In this document: positions 47,595-55,915 of the stretch, piece by piece | Numbering within the stretch: the first letter of the stretch is position 1 | Layout of the letters: every line of letters starts with the position of its first letter | DNA from: Ignavibacteria bacterium | GTDB taxonomy: Bacteria > Bacteroidota > Ignavibacteria > Kapaibacteriales > Kapaibacteriaceae | Direction of reading: 5' to 3' | NCBI GenBank assembly: GCA_016707005.1 | Contig: JADJIQ010000004.1 | Location: 1 to 64,000 of the forward strand | Length of the DNA: 64,000 nucleotides | Made by a program: the position numbers and the translations under genes | The notes under the pieces: generated by a model | What the model saw: only the letters and a program-made list of their open reading frames with translations | What the model was told of the DNA's origin: nothing | The model's database searches: none

Positions 47595-48188
47595 ATAGCC
47601 AGCCCGTGCATTTGTGCGCGTCGTGATCTCTGCCTTAAGGCGTTCAAGATTGACGAGTGGCACGTCTACATCAAATGTGATCGAGTCTGAGTACGTAGGC
47701 GTGAACCGCGCGTCAACCTCTTCGAGCACATGTGTTATCGTAGATACATCATCGTACATACAATGTACGGTCAAATGTGCCATCGGACGAATGGTCCACA
47801 GCTCGCTCGCAGCGATCACACCTTGGGCAGAATCAGCATAGGCGCGAGCCAAGGGGCCTACGCCCAGCTTTACGCCTCCGAAATAGCGTGCAACCACAAT
47901 GATCACATCGCTGAGATTTGCGCGTTGTAATGCGAACAGAATCGGCTTGCCGGCCGTGCCTGAGGGTTCGCCGTCATCAGACATCCGATACTCCATGCCA
48001 TGCGGGCCGATCCGCCACGCATAACAGTGATGCACAGCATCCCAATGCTGCGCTCTGATACGCTCGAGAAACTCAATTGCTTGGTCTTTCGTCGTGCACG
48101 GCGCTATGTATGCGCAGAAGACCGATCGTTTGATGGTAATTTCGACCTTCGCTTCACCGCGAACACTATCGTAGGGTGGAAAGGTCAT
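47574..48188 (-). CDS. YigZ/IMPACT-family protein (UPF0029)
   Basis: 204 residues. The N-terminal UPF0029 domain has the family core DDGEPSGTAGKPIL and VVARYFGGVKLGVGPLARAYADSA. The C-terminal DUF1949-like ferredoxin fold follows. YigZ homologues affect proteolysis and translation stress, with no agreed reaction. Its 3' end overlaps the convergent barrel gene by 21 bases. Confidence 0.9.
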   Translation of the reverse strand: MTFPPYDSVRGEAKVEITIKRSVFCAYIAPCTTKDQAIEFLERIRAQHWDAVHHCYAWRIGPHGMEYRMSDDGEPSGTAGKPILFALQRANLSDVIIVVARYFGGVKLGVGPLARAYADSAQGVIAASELWTIRPMAHLTVHCMYDDVSTITHVLEEVDARFTPTYSDSITFDVDVPLVNLERLKAEITTRTNARAGYSKIAAE

Positions 48189-48233
48189 ACTGCGAGCAAT
48201 GTCTTGCGGTTCATTCTGAAGAGAGGACGAGAA

Positions 48234-49370
48234 ATGCGAATAGGAATGGTGTGTTACCCAACGTACGGCGGTAGCGGTGTTTTAGCAACGGAACTTGGGC
48301 AAGAACTAGCACGGCGCGGACATAGTGTGCATTTCATCACCTATGCCCAACCGATGCGACTCGATCGCTTTCAGGAGAACATCTACTACCATGAGGTTGA
48401 GACGCCGTCGTATCCGCTTCTCGAGTTCAATCAGTATACACTTGCACTTGCCGGAAAGATCCTCGACGTAGCAAGATACGAACACCTCGACGTGGTGCAC
48501 GTGCATTATGCGATCCCTCATGCGATCAGCGCCTATCTGGCGAAGGAGATCGCACGAACCACAACACCGTTCAAGCTTGTTACCACGCTGCACGGCACGG
48601 ATATCACGCTGGTTGGACTTGAACCCACGTTTCATCCGATCGTGAAGTTCTCGCTTGAGAAGAGCGACATAATCACGGCAGTCTCAGGCTTCTTGCAAGA
48701 GAAGACGCGACAGAGTTTCGGTGAAGATCTCCCGATCAAGGTGATCCCGAATTTTGTGGATACGGAGGTCTATAAGCGAGTTGAATGTCAAACCGTTGAA
48801 AGACGTCTGCGCACAGAAGGGGAATTCATCCTCATGCACGTCTCCAATTTCCGTCCCGTCAAGCGTGTGCACGACTGCATTCGGATTCTCGCCGAAGTAC
48901 GCAAGAAACTTCCGGCACGCCTCGTTTTTGTGGGTGACGGTCCTGAGCGCAGTGATGCAGAACGTCTATGCCGTGAGCTGAATGTAGAAGAGTACGTTAC
49001 CTTTTTGGGCAAACAATCTGCCTTGCCAGAGATCCTCTCCGCAGCAGACATCTTCTTACTGCCATCACAACAAGAGAGCTTTGGCCTTTCGGCTCTTGAA
49101 GCGATGAGTTGCTCTGTTCCGGTAGTGGCCACGAGTATCGGTGGCATACCTGAGGTGGTTCGTCACGACGAGACCGGCTTCATCGCTGAACTCGGAGATG
49201 TGAACCGAATGGCACGGTATTGTGTGGACCTCTTATCGAACCCGAAAAAGCTCGCGATCTTCCGCGAGAACTCGCGCAAGCGTGCGGTTGAAAAGTTTGA
49301 TATCTCGTTGATCGTTCCGATGTACGAGCGAGTCTACGAAGAAGCTGTAGCGCTAGAGACGAGCGTGTAA
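48234..49370 (+). CDS. bshA: N-acetyl-alpha-D-glucosaminyl L-malate synthase (bacillithiol synthesis)
   Basis: GT4-family glycosyltransferase that joins UDP-GlcNAc and L-malate, the first step of bacillithiol. It has 378 residues from ATG 48234 (MRIGMVCYPTYGGSGVLATELG is diagnostic of BshA). NQYTLAL, LHGTDITLVG, and the donor-site E-x7-E motif in ESFGLSALEAMSCSVPVVAT are also present. The long in-frame upstream extension to 48000 lies antisense to the IMPACT gene and is rejected. bshB and bshC are not in the window. Confidence 0.92.
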   Translation: MRIGMVCYPTYGGSGVLATELGQELARRGHSVHFITYAQPMRLDRFQENIYYHEVETPSYPLLEFNQYTLALAGKILDVARYEHLDVVHVHYAIPHAISAYLAKEIARTTTPFKLVTTLHGTDITLVGLEPTFHPIVKFSLEKSDIITAVSGFLQEKTRQSFGEDLPIKVIPNFVDTEVYKRVECQTVERRLRTEGEFILMHVSNFRPVKRVHDCIRILAEVRKKLPARLVFVGDGPERSDAERLCRELNVEEYVTFLGKQSALPEILSAADIFLLPSQQESFGLSALEAMSCSVPVVATSIGGIPEVVRHDETGFIAELGDVNRMARYCVDLLSNPKKLAIFRENSRKRAVEKFDISLIVPMYERVYEEAVALETSV

Positions 49371-49374
49371 ACGT

Positions 49375-50217
49375 TCAGGGGAACAGGTACCGAATACCTT
49401 GTTTGGCCAGCCCCTTGAAATCTGCGGCGTCATCATCGGTCATCTCGTCTTGGTAGTGGACGAGATACATCTTGCGACGGATCTCTTCCGGAATGCCACG
49501 AAGATCTTCCACCCAAGCATGTACCTGGTTCGGCGTCATGCTGGCATCATGGAACATGATCTCTGATCGATCTGCATACATATCGATGAGGTCACGGTCG
49601 AACTTCGTATCACCAGAGAAAAAGACTCGGTCATCAATGAGCAGGCCATACGTCACAAAGGCATCCTTCGGACTGTCAGCTTCACCCGGAATGTGGTTCG
49701 TATGGAAGAGCTCCAGCTTGATACCATTCATATCGATCGAAAAGATCGAGCGAGGTTCAGAGGCAATCTGCTGCGGTACGTGTGTCGTATAAAGGTCGTC
49801 GTACGAGAGACGGCGCCCTTCGGCATTCTGCTCATTGTACTCCAGCCCTCCACGCAAAGAGAGGTCCCAAAGGATCGGACGATACACATCCGTAATGATC
49901 ATGTTGAGTTTTTCTTTGCCCGACGGAACCGCCATGTACCTGTTAACAAGAGTAAGGTACTCGAGGCCACCGATGTGATCTGAATGCGAATGTGTGGGCA
50001 GGATCGTTCTGATGTCCATTCCAGTAAGCCCAAGGGCCTGAAGGGCTTGGGGACCGGTCATCCCGAAATCCACCAGAACATGCTCCTCACCCTTGATGAT
50101 AAGGAGGTTGGTCTGAAAGAGACGACGGGCGAATGCCGTTCCCGTACCCAAGAAGACTATCTCTAGAGTTCCGTCGTTCGTGAGTGCTAACGGTGTGGAA
50201 ACTGGCTGTTCGACCAT
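49375..50217 (-). CDS. Metallo-beta-lactamase-fold hydrolase (RNase Z/phosphodiesterase-like)
   Basis: 280 residues. The zinc motif THSHSDHIGGLEYL (HxHxDH near residue 77), the bridging Asp in FSGDTKFD and later His residues (MFHDAS, LVHYQD) define the MBL fold, and LGTGTAF opens it. Overall arrangement resembles RNase Z or cyclic-nucleotide phosphodiesterase-type MBL enzymes. The C-terminal LVHYQDEM differs from canonical RNase Z. Its neighbour is a cyclic-nucleotide-binding protein, which makes a phosphodiesterase role worth considering, though unproven. Confidence 0.8.
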   Translation of the reverse strand: MVEQPVSTPLALTNDGTLEIVFLGTGTAFARRLFQTNLLIIKGEEHVLVDFGMTGPQALQALGLTGMDIRTILPTHSHSDHIGGLEYLTLVNRYMAVPSGKEKLNMIITDVYRPILWDLSLRGGLEYNEQNAEGRRLSYDDLYTTHVPQQIASEPRSIFSIDMNGIKLELFHTNHIPGEADSPKDAFVTYGLLIDDRVFFSGDTKFDRDLIDMYADRSEIMFHDASMTPNQVHAWVEDLRGIPEEIRRKMYLVHYQDEMTDDDAADFKGLAKQGIRYLFP

Positions 50218-50262
50218 GGTGATCCCAAATGATACGATTCCGAAAATCTACGCAATTCTATC

Positions 50263-50949
50263 CTAAGCACCTATCTTCTCAGACTCAGATGCCCTCACAT
50301 CGCGAGAGAGCTTCTCGATCAAATTCTTAGAAAAAACAGTCTGAAGAGCGTTTTTGATGTCAGGATGTTTCTCTAGTAGCCCCTTCAATTCTTCTGATCG
50401 CCACATAAGATAACGAGTCTCCGTCACTGTTGTTACAGTTGCACTGGCAGGATTTCCCGAAACGAATGCCATTTCCCCAACAAAATCACCATTCCGGCAG
50501 AAAGCAACCACAGTTCCGTCGATCTCTACCTGGGCAGCCCCTTTACTTACGATCAAGATCCGTACTACAGGTGAACCCTGCGTTGTGAGATGCTCACCGG
50601 ATGGTGCCGAGACCCACGTCCCACGTTTGACCAGCCGATAGAAATCGACCGTCGACAGGGCGGAGAATTTGTGTTTGTGAAGGGTGTGCTCTTCTTCGGA
50701 AAGCTTGGCTGAGCGACGTTCCCTAATGATGATGATCACTTGCACCACGTTCACCACAAAGAAACCGGCCTCCCACAACACCATTGAGCCATAGCCCGAT
50801 AGATATCCAGAGATGAATCCGGCAATGGTCGAACAAATGATCATGATCCGCAGCGGAAGGATCGTGCGAACGAGAGAACCTGCGATCAGCAAGAGATACG
50901 ACAGATGTAGGAGGATCTCGAAGGTATCGATCCCGAAAATCTTCTCCAT
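50263..50949 (-). CDS. Popeye-like membrane protein with cyclic-nucleotide-binding domain
   Basis: 228 residues from ATG 50949, which has an AAAGG site six bases upstream; longer starts (50985, 51060) run into the divergent promoter region. Three close hydrophobic helices (EILLHLSYLLLIAGSLV; IMIICSTIAGFISGYL; FFVVNVVQVIIII) precede a single cNMP-binding beta-roll. That fold includes GTWVSAPSGEHLTTQG, RILIVSKGAAQVEIDG, NGDFVGEMAFVSG (phosphate-binding-cassette region) and NPASATVTTVTETRYLMW. This order, and the DFYRLVKRGTW start of the roll, match the animal Popeye/POPDC layout. The cassette lacks the Arg typical of CAP/PKA, as Popeye proteins do. Confidence 0.72.
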   Translation of the reverse strand: MEKIFGIDTFEILLHLSYLLLIAGSLVRTILPLRIMIICSTIAGFISGYLSGYGSMVLWEAGFFVVNVVQVIIIIRERRSAKLSEEEHTLHKHKFSALSTVDFYRLVKRGTWVSAPSGEHLTTQGSPVVRILIVSKGAAQVEIDGTVVAFCRNGDFVGEMAFVSGNPASATVTTVTETRYLMWRSEELKGLLEKHPDIKNALQTVFSKNLIEKLSRDVRASESEKIGA

Positions 50950-51058
50950 GGAGGCCTTTCGCGCAGCAGTTGTTCCAACAAACATCGTTGAAGAGCGCTT
51001 CTGCACCAAGCCTTTGGTATTTTTACACTCTTGTCCTTCCCATAATACGCCATCTACC

Positions 51059-52435
51059 ATGACCGTAGCAGACTACCTCCTTGAACATCAGGCCCGTGCA
51101 GAAGCGCAACTGATGGAGTTTCTTCGTATTCCAAGTGTTAGCACAGATCCGGCGCATTCAGGCGATGTGGAGCGTTGCGCCCAGTGGTTGGCCCAGCACC
51201 TGCGTTCGATCGGAATGCCACATGTAGAGATATTCCCTACAAAGGGGCATCCGATCGTCTATGCAGAATATGTCGAGGCCGGACCGAATGCACCCACGGT
51301 GTTGTTCTATGGCCATTATGATGTGCAACCGGTTGACCCTATCGACCTCTGGACCAACCCGCCGTTCGAACCAACGGTCCGCGACGGAAAAGTCTATGCC
51401 CGCGGTGCCACAGATGATAAGGGGCAGGTGTTCCTCCACATCAAGGCACTCGAAGCAATGCTGGCCGTGAATGGCAAGCTTCCTGTGAACGTAAAGTTGC
51501 TTATCGAAGGTGAAGAAGAGATCGGAAGTCCGAACCTCGCGCCGTTCGTAAAAGAAAAGAAGAAGATGCTGAAGTGTAATGCCGTGCTCGTATCCGATAC
51601 GCCAATGTTCGCTCCGGGTATGCCGTCGTTGGTCTATGGTCTGCGCGGACTGGCATACCTGCAGATCGATGTCCAAGGTCCGAATCGCGACCTGCACTCC
51701 GGCTCGTATGGTGGCGCAGTGGCCAACCCGCTGAATGCCCTGGCGCAGATCATTGCGCAGCTGAAGAGTCCGGACGGAACGATCTTGGTTCCGGGCTTCT
51801 TTGATGACGTGTTGGAGATCTCTCACGACGAACACATCTCGCTGATGGACCTTGACTATGATGAAGACCGGCTCCTTGCCGATGTGGGCGCCACGAGGTT
51901 GGTCGGGGAGAAGGACTATACCACTCCGGAACAACTCTGGGCGCGACCTACACTTGACGTGAACGGACTCCTTGGTGGCTTTACCGGAGAGGGTGCTAAG
52001 ACGGTGCTGCCTGCCCGCGCAATGGCAAAGGTGAGTATGCGACTCGTTCCATATCAGAAACATCACGACATCGCACAGAAGGTGATGGACTACATTCGTC
52101 AGATCACACCGCCGGGTGTAACCGTGCACGTGCAAGACCTGCATGGAGCAGACCCTGTTCTCGTTCCTCGGGATTCGCCGGCGATGCATGCTGCCGTTGC
52201 GGCATTGGAAGAGACCTTTGGAACGCGATGTAGATTCACTCGCGAAGGTGGATCGATCCCCGTAGTGCTACTCTTCGATACCATCCTTAAGGCACCAACA
52301 GTGTTGATGGGCTTTGGTTTGAATAACGAGAATGCCCACTCGCCTGATGAACATTTCGATCTTGGCAACTTCCACATCGGTATGAGAGCCGCTGCCCGTT
52401 ACTACGAGTTGATGGCAGCAACTCCTGCCAAATGA
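51059..52435 (+). CDS. M20-family metallopeptidase (dipeptidase/deacylase)
   Basis: 458 residues from ATG 51059. Zinc ligands and catalytic residues of the M20 family are present: FYGHYDVQPVD near residue 83, ATDDKGQ, EGEEEIGSPN and the dimerisation-domain NRDLHSGSYGG. Length and motifs fit the CNDP-like dipeptidase subgroup rather than ArgE or DapE. The in-frame upstream extension to 50813 is antisense to the Popeye-like gene and is rejected. The stop overlaps the next gene (ATGA). Confidence 0.9.
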   Translation: MTVADYLLEHQARAEAQLMEFLRIPSVSTDPAHSGDVERCAQWLAQHLRSIGMPHVEIFPTKGHPIVYAEYVEAGPNAPTVLFYGHYDVQPVDPIDLWTNPPFEPTVRDGKVYARGATDDKGQVFLHIKALEAMLAVNGKLPVNVKLLIEGEEEIGSPNLAPFVKEKKKMLKCNAVLVSDTPMFAPGMPSLVYGLRGLAYLQIDVQGPNRDLHSGSYGGAVANPLNALAQIIAQLKSPDGTILVPGFFDDVLEISHDEHISLMDLDYDEDRLLADVGATRLVGEKDYTTPEQLWARPTLDVNGLLGGFTGEGAKTVLPARAMAKVSMRLVPYQKHHDIAQKVMDYIRQITPPGVTVHVQDLHGADPVLVPRDSPAMHAAVAALEETFGTRCRFTREGGSIPVVLLFDTILKAPTVLMGFGLNNENAHSPDEHFDLGNFHIGMRAAARYYELMAATPAK

Positions 52436-53319
52436 AGCGTCATAACGCTGAGCTTCTCCTCCTTGCCATAACCATCCTGTGGGGAGGCACCTTCGCCGTT
52501 GTGAAGACGGCCATGGTGGACGTGAGTCCAAGCATGTTTGTTCTTCTGCGATTCGTCCTTGCCACCGTGGTGGCAGTCGCCGTGTGGCCTCGTTCATTGG
52601 CATCGATCGACAAAGACACGATGGGGAAGGGGCTTGCACTCGGCGTTCTGTATGGTGTTGGGTTCCTACTACAGACCATCGGTCTGACGATGACCTCTGC
52701 GTCGGCTTCGGCCTTCATCACGGGAACGATGGTGGTCTTTGTTCCACTCGTCCATCGCGTAGTTGATGGCGCACGCATCAAACCGAACCATGTCTTCTCT
52801 ATCATCATGGTGCTGGTTGGACTCTGGTTATTCACCTCTCCCGAATCTCAGGGTGTGAATCTTGGCGATGTGCTTACGTTGTTCAGTGCCATTCTCTGGG
52901 CAGTCTACCTCACCTACATCGATGTGTGGACAACGGAGATCCGTCACGATACACAGAAGCAAAATGCACTCGTGATCCTGCAGTTCGTCGCAACGGTGAT
53001 CTTGGCAGGAGTAGGCGTAGGAGTTGACAGTTCGCAAGGCACATCCTTGAATGTGACGTTTGACCGGGATCTCATTCTTGGACTGCTCTATTGCGGGATT
53101 TTTGCTTCTGTGATCCCAACCTTTGTTCAAACGCGATATCAGCAGTACACACATCCGGTTCGCGCAGGAGTGATTTTTGCCATTGAGCCCCTTGCCGCAT
53201 CATTCATTGCGTGGATGGCCATCAATGAACAATTCTCTGTCAGGCAGCTCATTGGCGGTGGTGTATTGTTGGCAGCCATCGTCCTGCCGGACATCATTGC
53301 ATCACGGAGAGAACAGTGA
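52432..53319 (+). CDS. EamA/DMT-family transporter
   Basis: 295 residues with ten hydrophobic helices in two EamA repeats (NAELLLLAITILWGGTFAVVK at the start; LGDVLTLFSAILWAVYLTYID for the second). Drug/metabolite transporter superfamily; substrate not predictable. Coupled to both neighbours by ATGA/GTGA overlaps, which may only reflect dense packing. Confidence 0.88.
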   Translation: MKRHNAELLLLAITILWGGTFAVVKTAMVDVSPSMFVLLRFVLATVVAVAVWPRSLASIDKDTMGKGLALGVLYGVGFLLQTIGLTMTSASASAFITGTMVVFVPLVHRVVDGARIKPNHVFSIIMVLVGLWLFTSPESQGVNLGDVLTLFSAILWAVYLTYIDVWTTEIRHDTQKQNALVILQFVATVILAGVGVGVDSSQGTSLNVTFDRDLILGLLYCGIFASVIPTFVQTRYQQYTHPVRAGVIFAIEPLAASFIAWMAINEQFSVRQLIGGGVLLAAIVLPDIIASRREQ

Positions 53320-53897
53320 CCAAGAGCGAGTTACGATCGGACATTCTGGAGCGGAGATCTGGCATAAACCCAGACGATCGGTCTCTATGGGATCAGATCA
53401 TCTTTGAGCGTGCACACAAGGTCCGCGCCTTTCAGATCGCCGAACGCGTTCACATCTTTCGCAACATTGGCAGTGAGATCGAGACGATGCCGTTCATCGA
53501 GTATGCGTGGGGTATCGGTAAGGAGGTCTATGTGCCTGTTGTTCCTCCCGGAAAGGGCGTGATGCATCATTGTCGCATCACCTGGCGCACATCGTGGAGA
53601 GAAGGGGCTTTTGGGATCCCGGAGCCCGTGATCGAGTCGGAGGAAGATGTCATTACGAATGATGCGTTCTTTGATGCAAATGCTGCGATCATCGTTCCAC
53701 TCGTTGCCTTCGACAGACAATGTCATCGCATCGGATATGGCAAAGGGTACTACGACAAGTTCCTACGCACTGCAACAGCTCCATCGATCGGAATCGCCTA
53801 CGAGATGCAGCGTGTTCACAGTATCATCCCAGAGTCACACGATGTTGCACTCACCTGCGTCGCAACTCAAGAACGTTGGTATGTTCCATCGGCCTGA
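53316..53897 (+). CDS. 5-formyltetrahydrofolate cyclo-ligase
   Basis: 193 residues from GTG 53316, overlapping the previous stop (GTGA). Converts 5-formyl-THF to 5,10-methenyl-THF with ATP. Family motifs are the N-terminal KSELRSDILERR, the middle GAFGIPEP, and the C-terminal VPLVAFDRQCHRIGYGKGYYDKFL that binds ATP and folate. Confidence 0.92.
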   Translation: MTKSELRSDILERRSGINPDDRSLWDQIIFERAHKVRAFQIAERVHIFRNIGSEIETMPFIEYAWGIGKEVYVPVVPPGKGVMHHCRITWRTSWREGAFGIPEPVIESEEDVITNDAFFDANAAIIVPLVAFDRQCHRIGYGKGYYDKFLRTATAPSIGIAYEMQRVHSIIPESHDVALTCVATQERWYVPSA

Positions 53898-53907
53898 CTG
53901 GTCCTGT

Positions 53908-55143
53908 ATGAAGATCGTCCTCCTCATTGTTCTGTGCGCACTCATCAGCCCCCTTGATGACCTTTCCGCACAGGATTGCACCGACAAGTTGTTGCTTGAT
54001 GCGAACGAGCGTGCCTTTGCTGTTGGTCTTGATTCGTCGGGCGTTTGGTGGGCACTAACGAAGCAGTATGAAGAGTTCACTGGGTTGGTGATCGACGGTC
54101 AGAAGTACGGACCCTATGAGCGAGTGTTACCGCCAAAGGTGAGTTACGATGGTTCCAATGTAGTGGTTGGGGTGAGGCTCCAAAACAGATGGCATGTGCT
54201 TACGATGGAGGATACTGTTGCGCTTGAGGGTGATGTTCTCGAGGCGATCTATCTCCCGTCACAATCGTCCACTCCGTGGTGGTATCATACCAATGGCAAT
54301 GACCGACGTCTCTCCACATACGAGCGATCGTTTCGGTGTGTGAATGAGCCGCGCATGGTTTGTTTTGATCCGCAAGGTTTGGTGATCGCATGGGTGGAAC
54401 GCCGCGGTGCTGTTGACGTCCTGTTTGAGAATGGGCAGGAGCACGTAACAGCAGATGAGATCAAACTATCGGGAGTGTGGGCAGACGGGGCTCCTGTCTA
54501 TGCCGTACGATTCGGAACACGCTGGAGCGTCTATCGCGGCCAGGAAGAGATCATGTCGTCGTTGGCATCGCTTTCAGAGATCGTCCTTAACGTAGTTGGT
54601 TCCGTTTGCGCATGGATCGCAAGCGACGGTTCCGGAACGGCTCGAGTCTATCTCTACACAACGGAGATGAATGCCCCGTGGACCAGCCTTCCCGTTCAAT
54701 CGGCATGGGGCTTGGCACTGTCACCGTTCGATCCGCTAGTTGCTGCGCGTGCAGTACGCAATGGAAACAATGTTGTCAATTTCAGTGGCGCTGAGTATCC
54801 ATCCGGAAGACAAACAGGACCGATATCGTTCTCGCATGACGGTGCACTCATGGTCTATGCGGGTGTAGACGGAGACCACTTCGTAACGATCAACGGCAAA
54901 CGTTCATGGCTCAAGGGAGCGGTGAACCTTGGTGTGCCGGTGCAGATCTCAACCGACGGAAGCGCAGTAGGGTGGGCGAGTGCAACAACTCTTGCCTATG
55001 TGAATCTCGATCTCAACATTCTCCGCATGGGAAGAATGTGCGATACCATGGGGCCGGTGATCTACGACCGTCGCACAAAAACGTTTAAGGGGCTAGGCTT
55101 TGTATCGGGGCGATTATTCCTTCTCGAGTGTGACCCTCGTTGA
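53908..55143 (+). CDS. Secreted protein of unknown function, propeller-like
   Basis: 411 residues from ATG 53908; the longer in-frame ORF back to 53647 overlaps the cyclo-ligase and is rejected. The signal peptide MKIVLLIVLCALISPLDDLSA is followed by a mature domain rich in repeated 40-50-residue beta blocks (WWALTKQYEEFTG, GPISFSHDGALMVYAGVDGD, PVQISTDGSAVGWAS), consistent with a WD40/PD40-like propeller. I do not recognise a family. It has four or more Cys residues (DC, RCVNEP, MCDTMG, ECDPR), possibly disulfide-bonded. A REP-like element follows. Confidence 0.7.
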   Translation: MKIVLLIVLCALISPLDDLSAQDCTDKLLLDANERAFAVGLDSSGVWWALTKQYEEFTGLVIDGQKYGPYERVLPPKVSYDGSNVVVGVRLQNRWHVLTMEDTVALEGDVLEAIYLPSQSSTPWWYHTNGNDRRLSTYERSFRCVNEPRMVCFDPQGLVIAWVERRGAVDVLFENGQEHVTADEIKLSGVWADGAPVYAVRFGTRWSVYRGQEEIMSSLASLSEIVLNVVGSVCAWIASDGSGTARVYLYTTEMNAPWTSLPVQSAWGLALSPFDPLVAARAVRNGNNVVNFSGAEYPSGRQTGPISFSHDGALMVYAGVDGDHFVTINGKRSWLKGAVNLGVPVQISTDGSAVGWASATTLAYVNLDLNILRMGRMCDTMGPVIYDRRTKTFKGLGFVSGRLFLLECDPR

Positions 55144-55210
55144 ATGTGAAGCCTGAGTTCCCGCGCCGCTTGGTTAGTACAACAGAAACCTTCGTGATGA
55201 TCACTTGTCG

Positions 55211-55243
55211 CAGCGTCATCCCGAGCGAAGCGAGGGACCTCGT
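55211..55243. repeat. REP-like dispersed element between the secreted unknown and the biotin carrier
   Basis: AGCGTCATCCCGAGCGAAGC leads to GAGGGACCTCGT. It is the cleanest single copy of the family also found at 18931-18990, 19471-19548, 21156-21283 and 21668-21694. GAATGTGAAGCCT occurs on both sides of it (55143-55155 and 55255-55267), a direct repeat that could be a duplication footprint. Confidence 0.75.
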
Positions 55244-55244
55244 A

Positions 55245-55278
55245 TTGATGCGCTGAATGTGAAGCCTCCGTATCTTCG
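55245..55278 (+). promoter_or_regulatory. Candidate promoter TTGA-N22-TATCTTCG
   Basis: TTGA at 55245-55248 and TATCTTCG at 55271-55278 lie 19 bases before the biotin-carrier ATG. The spacer is 22 bases, wider than ideal. The -7 box matches those of HU and the fab operon. Confidence 0.45.
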
Positions 55279-55296
55279 CAGGCCGATGGAGAACCT

Positions 55297-55812
55297 ATGA
55301 ATACCTATGTCGTAAACACAGAGATCGACGGAAAAGACCGCAGCGTTGAGCTGACCGAGGACGGCAGTGCTGTTAGCGGTGATACCAACGTCTATCTTGC
55401 TCCAACAGATGTCCCAAACATCTGGCACTGGATCGATGGATCGATGCGTGTGCCCGTTCATATCGTCAGCGATGGCATGTCCGGTGTGACCGTTACCATC
55501 CGTGGATATTCCTACTCTACGTCGGTCCTTAACGGTCACCACCATAACCTCCTCGACATCCTCAAGGCCTCTCCCGCTCAAAAGCAGCGTGTAACGCGTA
55601 TCCCGGCCCCAATGCCCGGTCTGCTCAAAGCAATCCATACGACTGAAGGGGCTCAAGTGCGCAAGGGAGAGACTCTCTTTACCCTCGAAGCCATGAAGAT
55701 GGAGAACGCCATCAAGACTCCCATCAGCGGCACCGTACGCCAACTCACAACAAACGCCGGTTCCGCCTTTGAAAAGGGAACCCTGTTGTGTGTGATCGAG
55801 CCTTTGGCTTAA
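55297..55812 (+). CDS. Biotin/lipoyl carrier protein (acyl-CoA carboxylase type)
   Basis: 171 residues. The C-terminal 80 form a biotinyl domain: IPAPMPGLLKAI, EGAQVRKGETL and the biotin-accepting Lys134 in EAMKMENAIKTPISG. The N-terminal half is a beta-rich domain seen in stand-alone carriers of propionyl-CoA or pyruvate/oxaloacetate carboxylases. No carboxylase subunits are adjacent, so the partner must be encoded elsewhere. It is flanked by a REP-like element upstream and tandem arrays downstream. Confidence 0.86.
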   Translation: MNTYVVNTEIDGKDRSVELTEDGSAVSGDTNVYLAPTDVPNIWHWIDGSMRVPVHIVSDGMSGVTVTIRGYSYSTSVLNGHHHNLLDILKASPAQKQRVTRIPAPMPGLLKAIHTTEGAQVRKGETLFTLEAMKMENAIKTPISGTVRQLTTNAGSAFEKGTLLCVIEPLA

Positions 55813-55822
55813 TCGGCTTTAT

Positions 55823-55915
55823 AAGCGCCTTCTTTAAGCGCCTTCTACAAGCGCCTTTCTAAGGAAATTCGCTATTCGCTATTCGCTATTCGCTATTCGC
55901 TATTCGCTATTCTAC
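55823..55915. repeat. AAGCGCCTT triplet repeat followed by (ATTCGCT)6 array
   Basis: AAGCGCCTT occurs three times at a period of 13 bases (55823, 55836, 55849). Then six perfect ATTCGCT units run from 55867 to 55908, ending in ATTCTAC, whose CTA is the minus-strand stop of the flavin reductase gene. The unit is stop-free on the plus strand and carries TAG on the minus strand. Confidence 0.92.

Noticed and set aside
51158..52189. 343-codon minus-strand ORF in the M20 peptidase gene
   Set aside because: Shadow of a well-supported gene; no promoter, ribosome site or recognisable motif.
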